A stretch of DNA of 64,000 nucleotides from Legionella oakridgensis ATCC 33761 = DSM 21215 (GCF_000512355.1 NZ_CP004006.1:797001-861000), one strand, 5' to 3'; shown: positions 28,824 through 38,146, numbered from the stretch's first letter. Translations and numbers: made by a program. The notes: generated from the letters alone by a model not told the origin.

Positions 28824-29507
28824 ATGAAAAGAATGAATTTACTGGCTATTGATACTTCTACAGAACTGGCAACCGTAGCTGTGGCTGCGCATGGAAGAAT
28901 TTATGAGGAAGAACAACACGCCATGCGCCAACATGCCCAATGTTTATTGCCAATGATCGAACGGTTGCTGCGGGCTTGCCAATTGGATTTCCAGCAATTA
29001 GATGGCATTGTGTTTGGACGAGGGCCTGGCAGTTTTACTGGCCTTCGTATTGCTTGCAGTGTGGCAAAAGCGCTGGCTTATGCTCATGATTTGCCAGTGT
29101 ACCCAATCAGTGGGCTGGCTGCTATTGCATTTGCCGTATTGCAAAGCGAGCATGATTTGCCACCTGCCGCACAAATACTGGCCATGATTGACGCACGTAT
29201 GCATCAAGTGTATTGGGGAAATTTTACGGATAATCATTTTGAGGTATTGGAGCAAGTCAGCGATGCGTCGGATGTTGTGTCGGTGCCTGAAAGACCGATT
29301 GTGGTTGCTGGTGTGGGTCTTGAACCTTACATGTTGCAGTTGCCCCAGGCGGTTTGCACAAGCATCATTAGGCAACTTGAAGTCTTCCCACGTGCGCAAA
29401 CGATGATTCATCTGGTACAATCTGGACAGTTTAAAGCCGTCAGTGCTGGTGAAGCGTTGCCTGTTTATGTACGTAATCAAGTTACACAAGGAGAATTCCG
29501 TGGATAG
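28824..29507 (+). CDS. tsaB: tRNA t6A37 threonylcarbamoyladenosine biosynthesis protein TsaB
   Basis: About 227 residues of the ASKHA fold, needed with TsaD and TsaE to make t6A in tRNAs reading ANN codons. It begins [16 protein letters not shown], then [13 protein letters not shown], then the signature [20 protein letters not shown]. TsaB lacks the metal site of TsaD, consistent with this sequence. ATG 28824 or 28833 could be the start; neither has a strong ribosome site, and family members usually begin close to the second. The last 8 bases overlap the Trm112-like gene. Confidence 0.93.
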   Translation: MKRMNLLAIDTSTELATVAVAAHGRIYEEEQHAMRQHAQCLLPMIERLLRACQLDFQQLDGIVFGRGPGSFTGLRIACSVAKALAYAHDLPVYPISGLAAIAFAVLQSEHDLPPAAQILAMIDARMHQVYWGNFTDNHFEVLEQVSDASDVVSVPERPIVVAGVGLEPYMLQLPQAVCTSIIRQLEVFPRAQTMIHLVQSGQFKAVSAGEALPVYVRNQVTQGEFRG

Positions 29508-29679
29508 AAAGCTGTTGGACATTTTAGTTTGCCCCTTGTGCAAGGGAAAATTATTACTTAAACAAGAAGAGTTAATTTGTCGCTTTGATCGCCTGGCTTA
29601 TCCTATTCGCGATGGTATTCCGGTCATGCTTGAAAATGAAGCACGGCTCATTTCTTTGGAAGAAAAAGATAAATTATGA
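29500..29679 (+). CDS. Trm112-family small zinc-ribbon-like protein (YcaR type)
   Basis: 59 residues from GTG 29500, set by AAGGAG six bases upstream; a longer frame from 29443 lies inside tsaB and is not used. The sequence [20 protein letters not shown] and [16 protein letters not shown] are the family signatures. Only the first Cys pair (CPLC) of the zinc ribbon is clear; the second reads [12 protein letters not shown] with one Cys. It is commonly encoded next to kdsB, as here, where its TGA overlaps the kdsB ATG. Confidence 0.92.
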   Translation: MDRKLLDILVCPLCKGKLLLKQEELICRFDRLAYPIRDGIPVMLENEARLISLEEKDKL

Positions 29680-30419
29680 ACAAAGATTTTTATGTCATTA
29701 TTCCGGCACGTTATCAATCTTCACGGTTTCCGGGAAAATTATTGATGGAATTGCAGGGCATGACGGTGATCGAACGGGTATATCGCCAAGCCCTAAAAGC
29801 AAATCCCAAAAAAGTCATTATTGCAACGGATCATCAAGGGTTGTTTGAGCATGCGCGTGGCTTTGGAGCCGATGTTCGCATGACCGCTGCATCACATCAG
29901 TCAGGAACAGACCGCATTGCCGAAGTTGTAGCAAAAGAAGCGTTTGCTGCAGATGATATCATTGTCAATGTACAAGGGGATGAACCCTTAATTGCACCGG
30001 CACTGATTACCCAAGTGGCTGAATGCCTTGCCGCTGTCGATACACCCATGGCAACGTTATGCTGGCCGATAAAAGACATTGCCACACGCGATAATCCAAA
30101 TGTGGTAAAAGTGGTGCGTGATTGCAACCATCATGCTTTGTATTTCTCCAGAAGCGCCATTCCAGCGCATCGAGAGGCTTTCGACGATTGCCGACTCGTG
30201 TTTCGTCATATTGGTTTATATGCTTATCGTGCTTCTTTTTTGCTTGATGTTGTTCGTTGGCCGTTGTGTGAACTGGAAGCTCTGGAAGCGCTTGAGCAAC
30301 TGCGTGTTTTGTGGTCTGGGCATAAGATCAAAGTAGAAGAAGCCTGCGTTCCTCCTTTACAAGACATCAATACCACGGAAGACTTGGCCGAAGCTTGCCG
30401 TCAGCTCGCCACAGAATAA
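29676..30419 (+). CDS. kdsB: 3-deoxy-manno-octulosonate cytidylyltransferase
   Basis: 247-residue enzyme that activates Kdo with CTP to CMP-Kdo for lipopolysaccharide core synthesis. [16 protein letters not shown] is the nucleotide-binding start, [13 protein letters not shown] and NVQGDEPLI the conserved middle motifs, and [13 protein letters not shown] with [13 protein letters not shown] the sugar-binding part. It overlaps the preceding gene by four bases (ATGA) and is the last gene of the fdxA-yoaA-tsaB run. Confidence 0.96.
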   Translation: MNKDFYVIIPARYQSSRFPGKLLMELQGMTVIERVYRQALKANPKKVIIATDHQGLFEHARGFGADVRMTAASHQSGTDRIAEVVAKEAFAADDIIVNVQGDEPLIAPALITQVAECLAAVDTPMATLCWPIKDIATRDNPNVVKVVRDCNHHALYFSRSAIPAHREAFDDCRLVFRHIGLYAYRASFLLDVVRWPLCELEALEALEQLRVLWSGHKIKVEEACVPPLQDINTTEDLAEACRQLATE

Positions 30420-30456
30420 GTTCTCGCTTTCTTACATGATTTTCCCAGATAGGGTT

Positions 30457-30494
30457 GTAGCCTGGTTAACGCGCAAGCGGTAACCGGGGTTTTT
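30457..30494 (+). repeat. REP-type palindrome, family C, single copy after kdsB
   Basis: Starts with GTAG, then CCTGGTTAACGC pairs with GCGGTAACCGGG over a GCAA loop (one mismatch), followed by five T at 30490-30494. The first 30 bases are repeated at 30882-30913. It may double as the kdsB terminator. Confidence 0.7.
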
Positions 30495-30587
30495 GCATGC
30501 TGTTGCAAGGTTAAGATTTGCCAACGTTGCCGTTAATTCACTTCAAGTCTATACTGAAATGGATAATATTTAACCAGGAGAACGGTG

Positions 30588-30872
30588 ATGAAGCGGATCT
30601 TGGCTGGTGTTGTGATGATGTTATTGACGGGGATGAGCCTCGCTCAAAAACCTTTTATGGCAGGTCGTGATATTTCTGGTGCGAGTACGATTACGATTCT
30701 ATTGGAAACCGGAGATGGTATGCAAGTTAAAGCGATAGTCCCTAAAGAAGAAGCCGATAAGCTAAAAGAGGTGCAGCCGGGAGATCAGGTGAAATTAAAC
30801 TTTAATAGCGAGTCTCTCCTCTCGCCGGGTGCTTCAATTCCCGCTCCAAACACACCTGGAATAGAAGAATAA
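30588..30872 (+). CDS. Small secreted protein of unknown function
   Basis: 94 residues from ATG 30588 (GTG 30585 is possible), with AGGAG upstream. The first 19 residues are a typical signal peptide (MKRILAGVVMMLLTGMSLAQ, cleavage likely after SLA). The mature part of about 75 residues has strands such as ASTITILLETGDGMQVKAIV and PGDQVKLNFN, and a Pro-rich end. It looks like a small periplasmic beta-barrel or OB-like protein, but I cannot name the family. REP palindromes flank the gene on both sides. Confidence 0.75.
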   Translation: MKRILAGVVMMLLTGMSLAQKPFMAGRDISGASTITILLETGDGMQVKAIVPKEEADKLKEVQPGDQVKLNFNSESLLSPGASIPAPNTPGIEE

Positions 30873-30881
30873 AAAGTCATT

Positions 30882-30962
30882 GTAGCCTGGTTAACGCGCA
30901 AGCGGTAACCGGGTTTAAGGGCCATGTTTTTCCCGGATATCGCTTTGCGCTATCCGGGCTAC
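30882..30962. repeat. REPIN: two REP-type palindromes in inverted orientation
   Basis: 30882-30913 is a GTAG-headed hairpin repeat almost identical to the copy at 30457. 30932-30962, read on the minus strand, begins GTAGCCCGGATAGCGCAAAG and ends ATATCCGGG. Two REPs facing each other across 18 bases form the REPIN arrangement known from REP elements mobilised by RAYT-type transposases. Each half is itself a perfect or near-perfect hairpin. Confidence 0.72.
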
Positions 30963-31003
30963 GAGTGTGAGCTCAAGCCAAATTGGCATTAGTTATCTTT
31001 TTT

Positions 31004-32400
31004 TTATTTACTGACGCGCAATTTACGTAAGTAGAGCAAGAAAGATGGGAAAAGCATGAGCACGATGCCGCTGGTAAAAACAAAACGGAAGTGATGGGCA
31101 CCACCTACATCCATGCTGTTTTCGGGTGGGAAGAAACCCACGATCAAGGTAATAATGCAGCCGAAAATACCTAAAAGACAGATAAAATAATAACCGAAGC
31201 GGCCGCCCGGAATGGAGAAAGGGCGTGGTTTAGCGGCAAACTTGCCTTTAAGGTGAATGGCTGCCAGAAACATCATCACATACATGAGGATGTAAAGCTC
31301 GGTGCTTAAAGCAGTAAATAGCCAATAGATGGCATTTACTGTAGGAAAGAGTAAAAAACCACTGCATAAAATGGTCACCAGCACGGCTTGCAGGAGCAAG
31401 ACTCGCGAAGCAACGCCGTGTTTATTCAAACGATAAAGCCAATGGGGCAGAAAACCATGATCGGCTGCCAGTAATAATCCTTTAGCCGGTGAAATGATCC
31501 AATTGACCATACTGCCGAGGCTGCCAAGCAGCAGTAGCACCACCATGAGTGGCATTAAAACCGATAAATGATACACAGCAAAAAAATTGGTGAATGCTTG
31601 CATGACGCCATGCACCAGGCTGATTTTTTCCTGCGGCAAGACAAAAGCGATGGCCAGAGAACCAAATATCATCGTCGTTAAAATAAGCAAGACAGAGAAA
31701 TACATGGCCCGCGGGAAATTGCGCTGTGGATTATGCACGTTGCGTACATGCACGGCTGCCAGTTCCATACCAAGAAATGAGGTCATGATGGCGGTTAACG
31801 AGATCCATGATTGGGTATCGGACCAGTGGGGTATGAGATTATGCCAACTTAAATCAATGGCAAGCGGATTGCCTTTGATAAGCCAGATTAAAGCCAGCAA
31901 AATGATGAACCCCATGGGAATGATCATGCCCACAATGGCGCAAAAGCTCGCAAATCTGGCCGATGCACGCAAGCCGGCAAGACCAAGCAATGTTAACGAC
32001 CAGAATGTAATGAGAATCACGCTAATCAGATAATATTTGTTTTGTCCAAGGTCGGGATTAATCAAATACGCCAGGGTTCCTGCGATAAACGACAAAATGG
32101 TCGGATACCAGACCATGGTATTGATCCATTGCAGCCAAATGGTAAAAAATGCCCAGTTTTCACCAAAGGCATGACGGACCCAGCTGTATACGCCGCCTTC
32201 TTCTTCCGACCAGGTAGAAGACAGTTCCGCTGAAACCAGCGCCACTGGAATCAGGAAAATGATGGCGGAAAACACAAAGAAAAAATGAGTGACGAGCCAA
32301 AAAGAGCGGTAGCAGGCAAATTGCGGATGCTATCAATGGCACCGGTAATTAATAAAACCAATGCAAATACAGAAATTTTTTCGGAGGACCAGGCTTTCAT
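31004..32400 (-). CDS. APC-family amino-acid permease/antiporter (frameshift near residue 40 as read)
   Basis: From ATG 32400 the N-terminus reads MKAWSSEKISVFALVLLITG and AIDSIRNLPATALFGSSLIF, typical of the GadC/YjeM-type amino-acid antiporters. It then loses frame at the A-run 32280-32285. With seven instead of six bases it continues into FVFSAIIFLIPVALVSAELS and the rest of a 12-helix carrier, with EEGGVYSWVRHAFGENWAFF and TSFLGMELAAVHVRNV as later signatures. The repaired length is 465 residues. The substrate is not clear; glutamate/GABA or another amino-acid exchange is likely from the family. Confidence 0.87.
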
Positions 32401-32661
32401 CAATAGCAAACCTTAAGTGGTAAAAATATATACATTATAAAGGAACACCCCATTTGTATGAAATGCGTATTTTATCTTAACTGAGCTTTTTGCAGTAAAA
32501 AACTTATGCAGGCGAAGGCAAGTTAAGTATGAGTAACGATGCCTATAAAATCAACATATTCTTCTCATGATGCTTTTTTAAAAACATGCACACACCCGAC
32601 AATTCAACATTGGCGGATTCCTCCCCTGTATTTTTCGAGGAGGATTCAGACCTTATCAGGG

Positions 32662-34728
32662 TTAGCGTTTACCCATCTCAGGAGTATTATCAGGAGTGTC
32701 TTCTGGATTGGCAGTTGGTGATGATTTACGAGTATTGGCGGCAAACAAGCCAATTCCTGCTGCAAGTAAGGCGGTTCCTCCCACCGTCATACCAATGCCT
32801 GGGGCAGTGCCTATACCCATTGTGCCAACGATGGCTACAATACCAATCGCCGCGATGGCTGCTCCTAAAACCATCATGGCAACGCCTAGTGCTTGCCATA
32901 AACGTGAAGGATGTTTTTGCAGTTCAGCTCCATGGCGTTCATAATCCTGACGTAACTCATCTCGCTGTTTTCCGGGAGCTGCCGTGAGTAATTGCGTTGT
33001 TTTATCCACTTCGTCTGCCAATCGCTGAGGGTCTTCACCCGCTTCATGCAATGCAGTCACCGTACGTTTAACCTCCTCAACGGCTTTTTTTACTCTCGCA
33101 TGACTGACCCGTCTTGTTGTCTTATCCAGGGTCGTAAATTGATGACGGAAGTGATCATCGCTTGCAGGCAAGGGATGGTTTGGCGCAGGTATGACCGGAG
33201 GAGGAGCAACCCGCTCGTCTGGTGTGACAACGGTGGGCTTGTAAGGAGGAGCCGTGAAAGGTTTTATCGGTGCATGTCCTGGTGGTGTAAAAGATTGCCC
33301 TGGTGAGGCAACCGACCGTCTCATAAAAGGAGTTGCATGTTTTGGAGTAACTTGGGGTACAGCAGGTTCCAATGCCAGTGGCATTGCTTCCCGCAATGGT
33401 CCTTGCGAAGCCACGACTAGGTGTGGGGAGGCTTTCACAGAAGGGTAGGGTGATGCATTCGGTATGCCTGGTAAAGCCAGGGTTTTACCAGACAATGGAA
33501 TAACAGCACCTCCAGTCAATTGCAACGCTGGAGGTTGCAAGGATAAGTCGGTTGCTCTGGCCATGGTTGGATATCCAAATATGGTGAGGCTCAGAGCAGA
33601 AGGAGCATCCAACACGGTTGTTCCAGGGACGGGACTTATCAATAATTGACCAGAATTTAAAAAACCTTGCCAGATGTCTTGGCGTTGTAGCATGTCGTCT
33701 AGGATTGTCGGGTCAATAAACAAAGTTGATGACCAAATACCTGATTGCCCTGAAGTGGTCAAAGGCCATACAAAGGTTGGAGCATCACTGCTGGAAAGCA
33801 ATGCTAATTCATTTCCGAAATAAGCCTGCGCTTCAGGCAAGCCAGTCAATGCGGCAGACAATTTTGGTAAAGAAACACTGGCGCCGCCGGCAAAACGCAA
33901 AACCGGGGGGGTGCCAACCAATTCGCCCACCGTGGAATAGCCGAATAATTTGACTCTAAATGCAGGGGGAGTAGTCTCCAAAGCGGTCGTTCCAAGTACC
34001 GGGCTTATGGATAATTGACCCGAACGCATGAGTTTTTGCAACAACGCCGGATTGGCCAACAGGCGGTCGATGGTCTCCTGATTCATTGATATGGTGCGTT
34101 GTTGCAGCGGTTGCATGCTGGAACTTAATTCAGTTAATTCAGATTCATGCATGGCTGGTTCTTCTTCCGTCACCAGTAAGTCGTCAGACTCTGGAGCATC
34201 AGAAGAGGAGAGTGGACGATATAAAGGCATAGGCATTGGTGTTCTTGGCAATCTTAACAGTGGCATCAGAAGCCATGTTGCGGGTGAATAAGCCATGGCC
34301 GGTAAATAAGGATAAAAAAGCATGGCCGCATGCAGCCCTTGAGGCATAATTGGCAGACGGTTAAAGCGCATAAGCGGTAATGGCAAAGTTTCCCGGCGTA
34401 TTGCTTCGACTTCTGTGGGGGTAAAAGAGATACCGCGAGAAGTACTGACTGCCGTTGATTGTGATTCTTCAGGCAAAGGCAGTGGCTGTGTTTGACTATA
34501 AGAAAATGGCAGAGAGGCCCAGGGATAAATGCCTGCAATGACAGGAGGCTGGAATAAATTAACAGCAGTTGAGGGGAAACGTCGGCGTTCATCCGCAAGC
34601 GGTGTGGATTCAACTTCAGCGAATAACGGTTCGGAAGAGACTCCTCTTGACAGTAAATTCCACATTCCGACACCCAATGCCGGTGCCAAATTTCGTGCCG
34701 TGCGGACAACATTTCTCACAACAAACAT
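32662..34728 (-). CDS. Large protein with internal duplication and C-terminal membrane hairpin; candidate effector
   Basis: 688 residues, no recognised family. The N-terminal 190 residues are Pro/Leu-rich. Two copies of a roughly 90-residue unit follow. The first runs from about 225 with SGQLSISPVLGTTALE, KLFGYSTVGELVG and PPVLRFAGGASVSLPKL. The second runs from about 340 with SGQLLISPVPGTTVLD, TIFGYPTMARATD and PPALQLTGGAVIPLSGKT. A Pro-rich linker (about 450-540), a helical charged region (VKKAVEEVKRTVTALHEAGE) and a two-segment hydrophobic hairpin near 625-665 close the protein. No signal peptide is seen. The architecture resembles Legionella translocated proteins that insert in host membranes, but this is inference. 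Confidence 0.75.
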   Translation of the reverse strand: MFVVRNVVRTARNLAPALGVGMWNLLSRGVSSEPLFAEVESTPLADERRRFPSTAVNLFQPPVIAGIYPWASLPFSYSQTQPLPLPEESQSTAVSTSRGISFTPTEVEAIRRETLPLPLMRFNRLPIMPQGLHAAMLFYPYLPAMAYSPATWLLMPLLRLPRTPMPMPLYRPLSSSDAPESDDLLVTEEEPAMHESELTELSSSMQPLQQRTISMNQETIDRLLANPALLQKLMRSGQLSISPVLGTTALETTPPAFRVKLFGYSTVGELVGTPPVLRFAGGASVSLPKLSAALTGLPEAQAYFGNELALLSSSDAPTFVWPLTTSGQSGIWSSTLFIDPTILDDMLQRQDIWQGFLNSGQLLISPVPGTTVLDAPSALSLTIFGYPTMARATDLSLQPPALQLTGGAVIPLSGKTLALPGIPNASPYPSVKASPHLVVASQGPLREAMPLALEPAVPQVTPKHATPFMRRSVASPGQSFTPPGHAPIKPFTAPPYKPTVVTPDERVAPPPVIPAPNHPLPASDDHFRHQFTTLDKTTRRVSHARVKKAVEEVKRTVTALHEAGEDPQRLADEVDKTTQLLTAAPGKQRDELRQDYERHGAELQKHPSRLWQALGVAMMVLGAAIAAIGIVAIVGTMGIGTAPGIGMTVGGTALLAAGIGLFAANTRKSSPTANPEDTPDNTPEMGKR

Positions 34729-35027
34729 AACTACCTCATTGACTTTATGTTTTTTAATTATACATCATGATAATTGGGTAGTCATTAAATAAGAAGTTTT
34801 AAGACATCATGAAGGCATTGGTAAATACAAATTTTTTATTGAATATGGGGTGGTGGTTGAGTAGCGGAATCTGGTGCATGTTTATCTTCTTCGGCGATTA
34901 GGGTTTGATAGTTCATTGATATCTCGAAAACTTATTGCCCTTCTTTAAGAATAGACCGAGAGCATCATGAGGTGTTATCAATGCGGTAAATTTTTCAGCA
35001 AATAAGGATGAGCAAGTATGGATATTA
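34729..35027. other. Intergenic region with a possible short broken reading frame
   Basis: About 300 bases. On the minus strand, a frame running out of the yjbQ end and a frame starting near 34915 (MNYQTLIAEEDKHAPDSATQ) could be joined by one extra T at 34927-34930, giving a polypeptide of about 50-60 residues. There is no ribosome site or recognisable domain, so I do not call a gene. Confidence 0.25.
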
Positions 35028-35480
35028 TTAGGAGCGGACGCTAGATGCTCCTTGCACGGTGAGGATGATTTTACGGTCAGTGGCATGATTGCGATGCTCA
35101 CATAGGTAAATGCCTTGCCATTGCCCTAGCCATAATTGATTATCTTTTAATGGGATAGTGAGACTTGATCCAAGAATGATATTTTTAATGTGGGCTGGCA
35201 TGTCGTCTTCTCCTTCCAGCGTATGGCGATAACGTGAATTATCTTCTGGCACGGTTTGATTGAAATGCATTTCCAAATCAAGACGAACATCATGACAGGT
35301 GTTTTCGCTGATGGCCAAAGAGGCGGAAGTATGCTGCAAAAACAAATGGGCAAGGCCAACATTAATGTAAGGGCTGGCGGACAAGGCTTGCATGATTTGG
35401 TCTGTGATCAAGTGAAATCCTCGCGGTTTGGCTGGAAGTACGCATTGATTTTGCCAATAAACAATATTTTCCTTAGTCAT
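35028..35480 (-). CDS. yjbQ: YjbQ family protein (UPF0047)
   Basis: 150 residues from ATG 35480 (MTKENIVYWQNQCVLPAKPR). The conserved blocks are LAHLFLQHTSASLAISEN, DMPAHIKNIILGSSLTIPL and GQWQGIYLCEHRNH, which define the YjbQ family. Members form trimers with a histidine metal site and can weakly complement thiamine-phosphate synthase in E. coli; the true role is unclear. An upstream in-frame extension to 35543 overlaps the bolA-like gene and is not used. The start overlaps that gene's stop codon (ATGACTAA). Confidence 0.92.
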   Translation of the reverse strand: MTKENIVYWQNQCVLPAKPRGFHLITDQIMQALSASPYINVGLAHLFLQHTSASLAISENTCHDVRLDLEMHFNQTVPEDNSRYRHTLEGEDDMPAHIKNIILGSSLTIPLKDNQLWLGQWQGIYLCEHRNHATDRKIILTVQGASSVRS

Positions 35481-35790
35481 GATGTTTTCCATTGCGGCAG
35501 GCAGGGGATGAGGGGGGCATGCCGGATTTTTGCTGCCATTCAACGGGCGTGTACAAGTGCAGGCTTAAAGCATGCAGGCCAGATGAAAATTCATTGGCAA
35601 ACCATGCATTCACCAGGCGATGGCGGTTAATACGGCTTAAGGATTCAAATCGTGCAGAAACGGCGATGATTTTAAAATGAGATTCGCCATCCGCAGGAAC
35701 GTGATGACGTCGGGATTCATCTTCAATAATCAAGGTATTGGGTGCTAATTCGGCAAATAATACCTCATGCAGGCGTTGTTTTCGTGACAT
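35473..35790 (-). CDS. BolA-family protein
   Basis: 105 residues of the BolA fold. ESRRHHVPADGESHFKIIAV, RFESLSRINRHRLVNAWF and GLHALSLHLYTPVEW match the family, with the conserved histidine of HALSLH. BolA proteins partner with monothiol glutaredoxins in iron-sulfur cluster handling, and E. coli BolA affects cell shape. Which subtype (BolA or IbaG) is not certain; the HVPADGESHFK pattern favours BolA. It is the first gene of a two-gene minus-strand operon with yjbQ. Confidence 0.9.
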   Translation of the reverse strand: MSRKQRLHEVLFAELAPNTLIIEDESRRHHVPADGESHFKIIAVSARFESLSRINRHRLVNAWFANEFSSGLHALSLHLYTPVEWQQKSGMPPSSPACRNGKHHD

Positions 35791-35988
35791 GATGGATTAA
35801 TGGCTGTTCAATTTATGTAAAGTATACGCAGGAAATAACGGTTTGTCATGATTTGACATGATTATTAAGACAAGAACAGGGTTTAGGACTTATAAATTGA
35901 AGCATTAAGCGCTGTGCATAACCATGGCTATAAAAAGCGATAAGTATTGATGAAAATTTTGTCTTTTTTTGAAAAAATTGACTAATAA

Positions 35989-36080
35989 GTCGTCTTTACG
36001 AGCATTAGCGAAGCAATTGTAAGTTAAAAATTTCAATTGAAAATCGGTCCGGATTGCTCCACTTCGTTCGCAAAGACGGC
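35989..36080. repeat. Dispersed palindromic repeat, family A, copy 2
   Basis: The left arm (35989-36018) GTCGTCTTTACGAGCATTAG and following CGAAGCAATT pairs imperfectly with the right arm (36049-36080) CGGATTGCTCCACTTCGTTC then GCAAAGACGGC. It resembles the arms at 60031-60132 (GTCATTGCGA, AGCAATCC). It lies about 250 bases upstream of the pilin promoter. Confidence 0.6.
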
Positions 36081-36328
36081 ATTTGGAGTTCTTGTTTCAA
36101 AAAAGACCAAAATATAATGGATGTGGGTTGCGGTTTGTTGTTCTTATTTTGTAAATATATGACATTTTTTGTCACTTTATTGAATGCTTTCATATTGAGA
36201 TTCATCGTCAAAGAATCTTGTGGTATTGACTCTAGCGTGTGGGACTGGGATGATTGCTAGGTTACTGAAAAATATATTATTTATTTTTAGTTAAGTTAGC
36301 AGGAAAAATTGCTACTTGTGCAACATAT

Positions 36329-36344
36329 TGGCATGCAAGTTGCA
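36329..36344 (+). promoter_or_regulatory. Sigma-54 (RpoN) promoter of the pilin gene
   Basis: TGGCATG (36329-36335), four bases, then TTGCA (36340-36344) fits the -24/-12 consensus TGGCACG-N4-TTGCA with the invariant GG and GC 12 bases apart. Transcription would start near 36355, 29 bases before the pilin ATG. Type IV pilin genes are often RpoN/PilR dependent. Confidence 0.82.
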
Positions 36345-36383
36345 TGAGAATTAATGGATTCATTTATTTTAGAGGGACAAGTC

Positions 36384-36803
36384 ATGAAAAGACAGCAAGG
36401 TTTTACCCTGATTGAGCTTATGATTGTAGTGGCCATTATTGGCATTCTTGCTGCAGTGGCCATTCCGGCTTATCAGGATTATACAATTCGGGCAAGGGTT
36501 ACCGAAGGGCTGAATTTAGCTGCTGCGGCAAAACTTGCGGTTTCTGAAACAGCAATATCCAATAATGCTTTGCCGGCAAACCAGGCAGCAACAGGATATA
36601 CCAGTCCAGCCGCAACCAATAATGTGGCTTCAATTGCTATCGCTAACGATGGTACGGCTGCCATTACAGTTACTTATGTTGCTGCGATTGGCGGTGGTGG
36701 GACAATCATATTAACGCCTACTCTAACGGCCAATGGTGATGTTACTTGGACTTGTACAGGAGGCACCTTAGCAGACAGATTTCGACCGGCGAATTGTCGA
36801 TAA
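36384..36803 (+). CDS. Type IV pilin major subunit (PilA/PilE type)
   Basis: 139 residues from ATG 36384, behind AGAGGGA. The class III leader MKRQQG is cut before the N-methylated Phe of [20 protein letters not shown], and Glu5 is present. The globular domain is Ala/Thr-rich and short, and the C-terminal disulfide loop is formed by Cys in TWTCTGGTL and the penultimate Cys in RPANCR. This is a normal pilin length. A longer start at 36354 lies before the ribosome site and is rejected. A sigma-54 promoter lies upstream and a strong terminator downstream, so it is a single-gene unit. In Legionella, type IV pili serve attachment and competence. Confidence 0.94.
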   Translation: MKRQQGFTLIELMIVVAIIGILAAVAIPAYQDYTIRARVTEGLNLAAAAKLAVSETAISNNALPANQAATGYTSPAATNNVASIAIANDGTAAITVTYVAAIGGGGTIILTPTLTANGDVTWTCTGGTLADRFRPANCR

Positions 36804-36820
36804 TATATGCATCATCAATG

Positions 36821-36848
36821 AAAGCCGCTTTTTACAGCGGCTTTTTTT
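36821..36848. terminator. Bidirectional terminator between the pilin gene and pfp
   Basis: AAAGCCGCT pairs with AGCGGCTTT around TTTTAC, followed by seven T on the plus strand and by A-rich sequence that reads as T on the minus strand. It serves the convergent pilin and pfp genes. Confidence 0.88.
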
Positions 36849-38082
36849 ATAATACCTGAGGGACAAGCTGATTTTTAAGGCGTATGTAATCGGGCAAACC
36901 GCTGATGTAGGGAGGATAAGCTTCGCCTTGAATCAATGGCGTCAAATAGCGGCGACAAGCGTCTGTGATCCCAAAACCATCCTCGCGGATAAAGTCTTTG
37001 GGCATTTTCCTTTCGACGTTAGCTACCTTGGCCAATGGCACATGATTGATGGACCAACGATAAGGAGCGTCTTGTTCGCGTACGATGATGGGCATGATGG
37101 CATTATGACCTGCAAGCGCCAGTTTTACAGCTGCTTTTCCCAATGCATACGCTTGTTCTACGTCGACGGCAGAGGCAATATGGCGAGCGGCACGCTGCAG
37201 GTAATCAGCCACAGCCCAATGGTACTTAAGATTTAATTCACGTTTAATCAATTGGGCGATTACAGGTGCCACGCCACCTAATTGCGCATGACCAAAAGCA
37301 TCACGTAAGCCTGAATCACTTAAAAACTGGCCTTCTTCATTGCGGATACCTTCTGATGCAACAATGACGCAATACCCATATTGCTTTACACAGTCATCCA
37401 CTTGTTTAAGAAAGCGGGTTTCATCAAAAGCCACTTCCGGGAATAAGATAATATGTGGCGGTTCATGATCATGAGGGCTGGCAAGTCCGCTTGCAGCGGC
37501 AATCCAGCCGGCATGCCGACCCATGACTTCCAGGATAAACACCTTGGTAGAGGAAGCAGCCATGGAAGCGACGTCCAGACCAGCTTCTAGCGTTGAAATG
37601 GCAACGTATTTGGCAACAGAGCCAAATCCCGGACAAGAGTCAGTGAAAGGAAGGTCATTGTCCACCGTTTTAGGAATGCCGATGCAAGTGATGGGAAATC
37701 CTCTTTGCGCACTCATAGCCGCCACTTTATTTGCCGTGTCTTGAGAATCGCCACCACCATTGTAAAAGAAGTAGCCAATATTGTGTGCTTTAAAGACATC
37801 CAGCAAGCGATCGAACTCTTCCCCATTATCTTTAAGTTTGTAGCGACAGGAACCAAAAGCGCCAGACGGTGTATGCAAGAGTTTGGCAATGGCATCATCA
37901 CTTTCTAATGAGGTATCAATTAAGCGTTCATGCAATGCGCCAATGATGCCGTCTTTGGCCGCAAATACCTTGCCTATTTGTTGTGGATGCAATCGTGCAG
38001 TCTGGATGACACCACAAGCTGAAGCATTAATAACGGCGGTAACACCACCGGATTGGGCATATAAGGCATTTTTTACTGACAT
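36847..38082 (-). CDS. pfp: Pyrophosphate-dependent 6-phosphofructokinase
   Basis: 411 residues. NGGGDSQDTANKVA corresponds to the phosphoryl-donor site, GIPKTVDNDLPFTD has the PKT(V/I)DND catalytic motif with the lysine of PPi-type enzymes, and VMGRHAGWIAAASGLA is the fructose-6-phosphate site. It reversibly phosphorylates fructose 6-phosphate using pyrophosphate rather than ATP. ATG 38082 (MSVKNALYAQSGGVTAVINA) is chosen; 38085 is a second adjacent ATG. It lies downstream of letS, as I recall for L. pneumophila. The GGDS variant in place of GGDD is common in this subgroup. Confidence 0.92.
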   Translation of the reverse strand: MSVKNALYAQSGGVTAVINASACGVIQTARLHPQQIGKVFAAKDGIIGALHERLIDTSLESDDAIAKLLHTPSGAFGSCRYKLKDNGEEFDRLLDVFKAHNIGYFFYNGGGDSQDTANKVAAMSAQRGFPITCIGIPKTVDNDLPFTDSCPGFGSVAKYVAISTLEAGLDVASMAASSTKVFILEVMGRHAGWIAAASGLASPHDHEPPHIILFPEVAFDETRFLKQVDDCVKQYGYCVIVASEGIRNEEGQFLSDSGLRDAFGHAQLGGVAPVIAQLIKRELNLKYHWAVADYLQRAARHIASAVDVEQAYALGKAAVKLALAGHNAIMPIIVREQDAPYRWSINHVPLAKVANVERKMPKDFIREDGFGITDACRRYLTPLIQGEAYPPYISGLPDYIRLKNQLVPQVL

Positions 38083-38146
38083 CATTTCTCCATGTATTAT
38101 ATTTTAAACAGTAAAACAACCCTATTTGAAAGGTGGCTGTTTTATT

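Noticed and set aside
30457..30962. CRISPR-like repeat pair
   Set aside because: Two similar hairpin repeats with a gene between them and no regular spacers; a REP/REPIN explanation fits better.
32586..32987. 133-codon plus-strand frame
   Set aside because: It is mostly antisense to the C-terminal part of the 688-residue protein and has no recognisable features.
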